Assembly: GCF_000383615.1 (NCBI RefSeq)
Contig: NZ_KB911629.1
Coordinates: 1 to 46,702 of the forward strand
Reading direction: 5' to 3'
Source: Streptomyces canus 299MFChir4.1
Lineage (GTDB): Bacteria > Actinomycetota > Actinomycetes > Streptomycetales > Streptomycetaceae
DNA length: 46,702 bases
The notes under the pieces were generated by a model that was not told the origin of the DNA, made no database searches, and saw only the letters and a list, made by a program, of their open reading frames with translations. Shown here piece by piece: positions 40,818-46,702 of this stretch. Position 1 is the stretch's first letter. Each line of letters opens with the position of its first letter. A program made the position numbers and the translations under genes.

Positions 40818-42185
40818 TTACCGCAGTTTGGACGTCGCTACGGCCGTCACCCCAAGGAGCCCGGCACTGATCATCAGGCTCAACCGCATACCCTCGGCGA
40901 AGTCATGGGCAACCAGTGACCCGAATCCAGCAATCGCGAGGCCGCCGGCCATCTGGCGGGCCGCGTTGAGCACGCCGGCCGCGAGACCCGCCCGCTCCGC
41001 CGGGACCGCGTCCATCATCAGGGCGGTCAGAGGCGGCAACGCCAGCGCGCAGCCGAGACCCATCGGCACCAGGAGCACGGACACCAGGCCCGCAGGCGTG
41101 CCCGCGCCGACGAGGAGGAGAATCAACGCTCCGATCGCTGCCAGGCTCTGGCCGACCGCCATCGGCAGCCACGGGCCGTAGCGTTCGGCCAGCCTGCCCG
41201 AGAGCACATTGGTGACCGCGATCAGGCCGGTCATCGGCAGGAACACCAGTCCGACGTCCAGCGCTGAACGGTCCTCGTGCATTGCCAGGGATAGGGAGAA
41301 CAGGAACACCACGCCGTAGAAGGCCACGCTGCACGCCGCCCCGGCTGCAATGGCAATGCGTACAGCCGGATTGCGGAACAGGTCGAACGGGACGATAGGG
41401 TGTGCCTGGCGCGCTTCAGTGAGGAAGAATGCGGCTATTGCCGCCATAGCAATAGGGATCGCTATCAGCCGTATCTTTCCCTCCTCGATCGCTGCGACAG
41501 CCAGGGAGGTAAGAGCCACTATGGCCAAGCCCTGCCCGGGCAGGTCCAAAGGCGCCGGGTTGCGTTTGGAGCGCGGAGCTCGCACGAGCAGTAACAGAGC
41601 GACTGCCCCCGCCGGCAGGTTGATGAAGAAGACGGCTCGCCAGTCCCACAGCGTGGTCAGCGCGCCACCCGCAATCGGGCCAAGGGCCATCGACACCGAC
41701 CCGCCGGCTGCCCACGCAGTGACCGCGCGGGCCCGCTTGACAGGGTCTGTGTACGCCTGTCGCACCAGTGCCAGCGAAGCCGGGAGGACGAGAGCCGCTG
41801 CACTCCCCTGTACCGTGCGGGCGACAATGAGCGCCAGAAGGTTTGGTGACAATCCGCAGACGACGGAGGAAATGGTAAACATCACGATGCCCATGGCGAA
41901 GGCTCGACTGGCACCGACCCGGTCCGTGAGAGCGCCGCTGGACAAAAGCAGCGCTGCGAAGGCTAGTGTGTACGCGTCCACCACCCATTGCAGGCCGGAC
42001 ACTCCGCCGCCAAGACTGGAGCTTATGAACGGCAGGGCCACATTGACCACGGAGGTGTCGAGCGTGATCAGGGAGAAACCAAAAAGCGCCGCCACGAGCG
42101 TGAATCCGGAAGACGTTTTGCTGGAGGTCAATTCCCCGTGAGTGTGGGCAGATTCCTCACCCCGGGGCGGCCGATTCTTTAGCAT
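40818..42185 (-). CDS. MFS drug-efflux transporter, DHA2 type
   Basis: 455 residues with about 13-14 membrane helices. Signatures: DTSVVNVALPFI in helix 1 (motif D1), GALTDRVGASRAFAMG after helix 2 (motif A), ARTVQGSAAALVLPASLALV in helix 4, and the antiporter motif C region GGSVSMALGPIAGGALT in helix 5. Such proteins export hydrophobic drugs or metabolites with protons. The ATG at 42185 overlaps the start region of the divergent GlxA-type gene, and no clear ribosome site is seen, so the true start may lie a little inside. Confidence 0.88.
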   Translation of the reverse strand: MLKNRPPRGEESAHTHGELTSSKTSSGFTLVAALFGFSLITLDTSVVNVALPFISSSLGGGVSGLQWVVDAYTLAFAALLLSSGALTDRVGASRAFAMGIVMFTISSVVCGLSPNLLALIVARTVQGSAAALVLPASLALVRQAYTDPVKRARAVTAWAAGGSVSMALGPIAGGALTTLWDWRAVFFINLPAGAVALLLLVRAPRSKRNPAPLDLPGQGLAIVALTSLAVAAIEEGKIRLIAIPIAMAAIAAFFLTEARQAHPIVPFDLFRNPAVRIAIAAGAACSVAFYGVVFLFSLSLAMHEDRSALDVGLVFLPMTGLIAVTNVLSGRLAERYGPWLPMAVGQSLAAIGALILLLVGAGTPAGLVSVLLVPMGLGCALALPPLTALMMDAVPAERAGLAAGVLNAARQMAGGLAIAGFGSLVAHDFAEGMRLSLMISAGLLGVTAVATSKLR

Positions 42186-42204
42186 GGATCAATGTTGTGC
42201 AAAA

Positions 42205-43239
42205 ATGATGCCACACAGCAGTGGCCTGAATGCCAAGGATCCGGAGGTTCTGGCCATCCCTGCAAGGACGCCCCACCGTGTTGCCGTCATCACCCCTTCC
42301 CCGGTCTCGATGTTCAACCTCGCCATCCCGGACATGCTGCTCACGAAGGTCGACATCGACGGCACCCCGGGCTACGAGGTGACCATCTGCACCAGTGCAC
42401 CAGGCCCGGTGGCCACCACCAGCGGTCTGGACCTCAACGTGCATACAGGACTTGACGCCGTGATGGACGCCGATACGGTCCTCCTCGCCGGCTCCGGTCG
42501 GCATGAAACGCCTGACCCCGCCACCGTCCAGGCTGTGAAGGAGGCGGCCGCTGCGGGCAAACGCATCGCTTCCATATGCAGCGGTGCCTTCGTGCTCGCC
42601 GAAGCAGGCCTCCTCGACAGCCGCAGCGCCACCACGTACTGGAGCCTCGCCGACGAACTGCTCGACCGATACCCGAGCCTCACCCTTAAGGGCGACGTGC
42701 TTTACATCCAGGACGGACAGGTGCTCACGTCCTCCGGTTACGCCGCCGGCATCGACCTCTGCCTGCACATCATTCGCACCGACTACGGTGCTGCAGTCGC
42801 CAACGAGGTCGCCCGTCTTGCCCTCGTCGCACCCGTCCGCCCCGGCGGCCAGACCCAGTTCACTCAGACCCCTCTGCCGCCGGTGCACGGCACCGCCTGC
42901 ACCGACACCCGCGGTTGGGCCATGCGCAATCTTGACAAGCCCCTCACCCTCACCGACCTGGCTCGTCACGCGGGCATCTCCGTACGCACGCTCACCCGCC
43001 GTTTCCACGCCGAGAGCGGCGTCAGCCCGCTGCAGTGGCTGCTCCACCAACGCATGGAGCGCGCCAAGGAACTCCTGGAGACCACAACCCTTTCCATGGA
43101 CCGCGTGGCCGATGCCTGCGGCCTGGGCTCTGCTGACTCTCTACGAGCCCATATGGTCCGCCGCACCGGTCTGACACCAAGCGCCTACCGAGCACAATTC
43201 AGCCACTTGGGCACCACGAACGGACCAGCCACACGGTGA
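42205..43239 (+). CDS. GlxA-family regulator (DJ-1/PfpI domain plus AraC helix-turn-helix)
   Basis: 344 residues. The N-terminal DJ-1/PfpI-like domain runs from HRVAVITPSPVSMFNLAIPD to about residue 195 and has the nucleophile-elbow segment RIASICSGAFVLAEAGLLDS with Cys. The C-terminal AraC domain has SLTDLARHAGISVRTLTRRF-like helix-turn-helix (LTLTDLARHAGISVRTLTRR) and a second one (MDRVADACGLGSADSLRAHM, then GLTPSAYRAQF). These regulators usually control the adjacent divergent transporter. Start choice is uncertain: ATG 42184 would overlap the transporter ATG on the other strand. Confidence 0.87.
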   Translation: MMPHSSGLNAKDPEVLAIPARTPHRVAVITPSPVSMFNLAIPDMLLTKVDIDGTPGYEVTICTSAPGPVATTSGLDLNVHTGLDAVMDADTVLLAGSGRHETPDPATVQAVKEAAAAGKRIASICSGAFVLAEAGLLDSRSATTYWSLADELLDRYPSLTLKGDVLYIQDGQVLTSSGYAAGIDLCLHIIRTDYGAAVANEVARLALVAPVRPGGQTQFTQTPLPPVHGTACTDTRGWAMRNLDKPLTLTDLARHAGISVRTLTRRFHAESGVSPLQWLLHQRMERAKELLETTTLSMDRVADACGLGSADSLRAHMVRRTGLTPSAYRAQFSHLGTTNGPATR

Positions 43240-43599
43240 ACCGCTCCTGATACTCCCACCTGCTCGCCTTCGCCGCGCACCGCACACGAGCCGAACCGTA
43301 CGTCGAGGCGATGACGGCCCGCGGCTGGTCGGTCCACGACATCCGCTTGCGCTACAACCTGCCACAGACGGCTGTGGCCAGGGTGTCTCCCTGTCTGAGC
43401 GCGGCCTGTGCCGTCTCGTGATGCGCCGTGCTGCGGCCGCTGCTCCGTCCACAGCCCGGCAGGACCTGGAGAGAGGTACACCGGACCGTCTTCATGTCCG
43501 GAAATGGTTGTGCGCGAGTCCCGCCACATTGCCTGGCGTGCAGCGGCCATGGATCTTGAAAGGCTTGCCACAGTGGCAGGCGTTTGGGGGATGTGATGG
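43240..43599. other. gene debris after GlxA regulator
   Basis: A plus-strand frame reads AHRTRAEPYVEAMTARGWSV then HDIRLRYNLPQTAVARV, protein-like but unassigned and without a start. No complete gene, promoter or hairpin is supported. Confidence 0.25.
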
Positions 43600-43815
43600 C
43601 CCGCCCGGCAGTACGTGATGGCAGCGATCCCAAAGCCGTCCGTGACACTCACGTATTGATCGACTGTCTGCAGGAGCGGGCCCTGCACGCCTACCTGCGC
43701 TGGCGCAACGCGAATGCCCGTCACCCCGACGTCTGGCAGCCCAGCGCCGCGAGCGCGCTCGCATCCGCAGTAAGAAGGGCATCCGTTGGGGCGGACGGAC
43801 CTCGCCGATGCCGCT
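43600..43815 (+). pseudogene. transposase-like C-terminal remnant
   Basis: The frame DPKAVRDTHVLIDCLQERAL then HAYLRWRNANARHPDV, with a shift near 43737 leading to RRERARIRSKKGIRWGGRT. This resembles the C-terminal ends of Streptomyces transposases with a Y-L-x-W-R-N-x-N-A-R-H-P motif. The IS family cannot be fixed by eye. Confidence 0.4.
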
Positions 43816-43847
43816 TGACCACTCCGGCGACCTTGCCCGGCCGGGTC

Positions 43848-44552
43848 CTAGCAGTAGCCGTCCACCCTGACGCCGGCTGGAGCGAGGTTGGGCCAGGGAT
43901 GTCCTGCTCTGTCGGAGGCAGCGGACCGTAGGAGGTCAAGAATCGTGCACCCCGGGTAGCCCCGAAAACTTGCGTAGGTGCCGCGGTAGTAGCAGCTCCA
44001 GTAGCTCACTACCCGCCGTTGAGTGCGCGCGAAGAAAGCAGGGTTGTCCACGAGGAACTGCCCGTAAGCGAGGTGGCCGCAGGTGCCGGGCGTGGCGAGA
44101 TCACGGAGCTCATCGCAGATGACGACCAGGATCTCCAAGACGTACTCGCCAACCAGCTGCACGACGAAGGGGACGACCCATGGGTCCGTGGAGCCAACGA
44201 CCTTCTCCAGGTGGCGCTGCCTGACCACGCCGTCGCAGTGCCTTGAGTACAAGCAGTGCAGAAGCTGTTGTTGGCGCGACGAAAGCAACGCCACCCTGTC
44301 AGTTGGCGGCTCGTCGTTGTAGAGGCGCCCGGGGATCAAAACTTGCTGGCCCTCGACCGCGACCGCGAACGAGGCATGCGGCTGGAGCCGCGAATCAGGC
44401 ATCACTGCCAGGACTGCCTGGGCATCGCTTGCAAGCTCGGCTGGGAACGCCGTGATCAACGGATTGCTGCGGTCGGAAAGCGGCTGCACGAGCCGAGCAT
44501 AGGCGGATGCCTGGGCCAGGTAGCTGGCATTAATGGCCCCACACCCGCCCAA
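43848..44552 (-). CDS. conserved hypothetical protein
   Basis: 234 residues from TTG 44552 (an ATG start is not available close by). It contains VLIPGRLYNDEPPTDRVALL, SSRQQQLLHCLYSRHCDGVV, RQRHLEKVVGSTDPWVVPFV and VQLVGEYVLEILVVICDELR. The regular Trp, Tyr and His pattern looks like a soluble, conserved Streptomyces protein, but I do not recognise a domain. The IS630-type element is inserted 28 bases upstream of this start, so its promoter or true N-terminus may have been displaced. Confidence 0.6.
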   Translation of the reverse strand: MGGCGAINASYLAQASAYARLVQPLSDRSNPLITAFPAELASDAQAVLAVMPDSRLQPHASFAVAVEGQQVLIPGRLYNDEPPTDRVALLSSRQQQLLHCLYSRHCDGVVRQRHLEKVVGSTDPWVVPFVVQLVGEYVLEILVVICDELRDLATPGTCGHLAYGQFLVDNPAFFARTQRRVVSYWSCYYRGTYASFRGYPGCTILDLLRSAASDRAGHPWPNLAPAGVRVDGYC

Positions 44553-44581
44553 CCCGGCGAAGGTCTGCGGTCAGAGCACTA

Positions 44582-45738
44582 GAGATCTTCAACGGCTGAG
44601 GTTACGGCGGTTGGAAGTCGAGCCCGGTCTTGGCGATGAGGCCTTCGATGAGGTGGGGCCGGTACTGCATCTGTTTGAGCCGGGTCTTCACCAGTGCGGT
44701 GAGCTGGTCGAGGCTGTGTTTGGTGAGGTTGGCCAGGGATCTCTTCAGGTGCGACCATACGCCCTCGACCGGGTTGAACTCCGGAGCGTATGGCGGCAGC
44801 TGGTAGACGGTCAGCCATAATCGCGCCGCGATCAGCCGTCGCATTGTGCGGCTGACGTGGGTGTTCAAATTGTCCCAGACCAGGACGATGGGACCGCCGA
44901 GCTGCTGGTGTACGGCATCGAGCAGGCGGGCGTAGTCGGTCTCGGTGAAGCCCTTGCGCCGGCCTTTGGCGGGGCCGCGGTCCAGGTGGATGCGGTAGAT
45001 CAGCCGTGGGCTGCGGCCGGCTTTCGTGCAGATCGGCGCCGCCATCGAGACCCGCTTGGTGCCCGCGGAAGTGACCTTCACCACCGGGGTGTGGCCCCGG
45101 CGGCCCCAGGTTCGGCCCTTGGGCGGCCTCAGGCTCTGACCTGCCTCGTCCTCGAAGCAGAGCCAGGCGCCCAGGTCCGCCGCCCTCTTTTTATGACGGG
45201 CCACTGCTCGTCCTTCCAGGCGGCGATCCTCGGCTCGTCCCGCTCGGTGGCCTTGCGGCTCGGGACCTGCACGCTCCAGCCGATGCGGTGCAGGAGCAGG
45301 TCGAGCCCGGCCAGGGTGTACTCGACCCCGAAACGGCGGCGCACGATCTCACCGATGCGGGCCAGCGTCCAGCACTGGTCGCTCCAGCCGGAGGCGGCAG
45401 GCCCGGCCTCCAACACCGCCTCCAGCACACGTAGTTGTGCGCCACTGAGTTTGCAGCGGGCACCGCCGGGACCTTTGGACACCAGCGCCTGGCGGCCGCC
45501 CGCGGCCAGGGCCCGACGCCAGCGGTTCGCCGACATCCGGGTCACCCGGAACCGCCGGGCCACCTCCCGGTCACTGGCCCCCGCCTCGATCAAGTCAGCT
45601 GCCGTGAGCCGGACTTGCTCACGCCGATCGCGCTCCTCAGCCGTCAGCCCACCGCCATCGGGATACCTCACCCCTCCGGCATAGCGCGAACCACGACAAC
45701 CGTCACGACCCCACGTAACCCGCACACTTAAAGATCTC
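44582..45738 (-). mobile_element. intact IS630-family insertion sequence, about 1.16 kb
   Basis: The ends GAGATCTTCAA (left) and TTAAAGATCTC (right, inverted) are near-perfect terminal repeats. Both are flanked by TA (44580-44581 and 45739-45740), the target duplicated by IS630/Tc1-mariner elements. It encodes one transposase in two frames. Intact ends and a single coherent coding region suggest recent activity. Confidence 0.8.
44602..45671 (-). CDS. IS630-family transposase, two frames joined by probable -1 frameshift
   Basis: Frame A (from GTG 45671, open to 45129) encodes the helix-turn-helix front: DLIEAGASDREVARRFRVTR, MSANRWRRALAAGGRQAL, and a second helical domain. Frame B (to 44602) encodes the DDE core: AWLCFEDEAGQSLRPPKGRT (first Asp region), VLVWDNLNTHVS (second Asp) and YAPEFNPVEGVWSHLKRSLA (Glu). 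The frames overlap at 45129-45204. At the A-run ATAAAAAGAGGG (near 45188-45199) a -1 slip joins QWPVIK to KRAADLGAWLCF, giving a normal-length enzyme. Confidence 0.8.
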
Positions 45739-45740
45739 TA

Positions 45741-46035
45741 ACAGAGCGGTGAATACCCGCTCCCCGGTCCGGTAGATGCAGGTTCGGCTGACGTCCCCCA
45801 GGCCATCACTCGCCTTGCCATTGCTTCTGGCCGCAAGCGCACAGGACCGACGCTGAAGTGATCTTCCAGCTCGTGACGCAGAAAACTACCGGTCTCGGTC
45901 CGGCTGGCGCCGGAACCGAGCTGCTGGAGGAGAGGGCAAGCATGCAGTCGTATGCGTCCTGCACATCGTCAGCGACCGCTCCGGACTGTCACCAGGAACG
46001 CCGCCAGCACCTACCTTCTGATCCAGCCGAACCGC
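45741..46035. other. gap between IS630 element and MarR gene
   Basis: Right of the element a minus-strand frame reads LGDVSRTCIYRTGERVFTAL toward the insertion point, suggesting the insertion hit an earlier gene start or tail. No complete gene is supported here. Confidence 0.3.
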
Positions 46036-46458
46036 CTATGCCGGGTCCCCGGGGTCCGCCTTGAGCAGCAGCCTGTGCAAGGTTGCCAGCTCGTCTGGCG
46101 TCAATGTCCCGAGAGAGTGCCGCATGACGCCTTCGACGACCTTGGCCCCTTCGAGTCGTAGCCGTTCTCCTTCCGCGGTGAGGCGGTGTCGGACGGCGCG
46201 ACCCGGCCCGGAGACCCGCTCGATGAGCCCTCGGCCGATCATCCGGCCCGCCAGGGTGCCTATCGACTGGTCCGTCTGGAACGTCAGCACCGCCAGCGCA
46301 TGCAGGGACGCGTCCGGTTGGGCGTGCAGATGCCTCAGCACATCCCGCTGCGGCAGGGACAGGCCGAGCTCGCCCAAGCCGGTGTTCGCCGCGCGATGGT
46401 GGTGCCACTGCAGTCGTTTTACCGCCAGTCCGACATCCTGCAATGTCACGGCAGTCAT
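46036..46458 (-). CDS. MarR-family transcriptional regulator
   Basis: 140 residues from ATG 46458 (AAAGG eight bases upstream, preferred over TTG 46473). Winged helix-turn-helix: GLSLPQRDVLRHLHAQPDAS, LHALAVLTFQTDQSIGTLAG, then the wing RVSGPGRAVRHRLTAEGERL. MarR proteins usually repress a neighbouring transporter or oxidoreductase in response to phenolic or oxidising compounds. Its target should lie divergently to the right. 46459-46702 shows no complete gene before the window ends. Confidence 0.85.
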   Translation of the reverse strand: MTAVTLQDVGLAVKRLQWHHHRAANTGLGELGLSLPQRDVLRHLHAQPDASLHALAVLTFQTDQSIGTLAGRMIGRGLIERVSGPGRAVRHRLTAEGERLRLEGAKVVEGVMRHSLGTLTPDELATLHRLLLKADPGDPA

Positions 46459-46702
46459 GGTGATGCCTTTCAATCTCAGTATCCTTAGCTACACGTCCTC
46501 ATCCTATGAGGAGCGGTGACTTGGCACCTCCGTGAGCTGCGGTCACCACCGGTGGCAGTGGGGTGGAGCGTCCGAGCTGAGGAAGCCAGATGCACTCCGT
46601 TGCCCGCAGGGGGCCAGGTGCCTGGATTGCAGGAGCCCCGCATGCCGACCAGCGATCCGTTGTCGATGGTGGGCGATGCGAGCGCTGGTGTATCGGCCGA
46701 AG

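Overview
The window is GC-rich (about 70%) DNA with actinobacterial codon use, GTG/TTG starts and Streptomyces-type families: split YeeE transporters, Ser/Thr kinases fused to substrate-binding domains, replication-relaxation proteins, and IS1182, IS701, IS630 and IS110 relatives. It looks like an accessory region of a Streptomyces chromosome arm or large plasmid. Many genes are broken and at least nine insertion-sequence remnants or copies are visible. No tRNA, rRNA or CRISPR array was seen.

Layout. 1-5.2 kb is an IS graveyard (IS3, IS1182, IS30 pieces). It contains an intact three-gene minus-strand cassette (a small Cys-rich protein plus both halves of a YeeE/YedE thiosulfate-type transporter) bounded by two inverted IS1182 3' ends, then truncated inositol-monophosphatase-like and LysR genes. 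5.2-22.9 kb is an aromatic-degradation locus: medium-chain dehydrogenase, cupin, IclR regulator, two antibiotic-biosynthesis-monooxygenase (ABM) proteins, two extradiol (VOC) dioxygenases, a fumarylacetoacetate-hydrolase-family enzyme, GntR regulator, class II aldolase-like protein, Old Yellow Enzyme-like oxidoreductase, 2-keto-4-pentenoate hydratase, 4-oxalocrotonate decarboxylase, 4-oxalocrotonate tautomerase, 2-hydroxymuconic-semialdehyde-type dehydrogenase, SnoaL/NTF2-like protein and an epoxide-hydrolase-like enzyme. The 4-oxalocrotonate branch of meta-cleavage is almost complete down to 4-hydroxy-2-oxovalerate. No HOA aldolase/acetaldehyde dehydrogenase pair and no ring hydroxylase was seen. 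An imperfect palindrome (arms AAAGTG...CACTTT) recurs eight times, only in the promoter regions of this locus and in front of the GntR gene, which marks a probable regulon.

22.9-32 kb holds an IS1380 remnant, a multi-pass membrane protein, a frameshifted sigma-like gene with a small membrane protein, a strong 19-bp hairpin, and a translationally coupled trio: a lipoprotein and two paralogous Ser/Thr kinases, each with an extracytoplasmic LivJ-type binding domain. 32-38 kb is again decayed: ATP-dependent DNA ligase pseudogene, Imm7-like immunity gene next to a polymorphic-toxin remnant, an SDR gene cleanly split by an intact IS701-family element with 5-bp target duplication, and a TniQ fragment. 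38-46.7 kb carries a divergent TetR/cysteine-hydrolase pair, replication-relaxation and IS1182 fragments, a divergent MFS exporter/GlxA-type regulator pair, an intact IS630-family element with a probable -1 frameshift, a conserved hypothetical gene and a MarR regulator.

All functions are assigned from sequence motifs read by eye. No database search was run.
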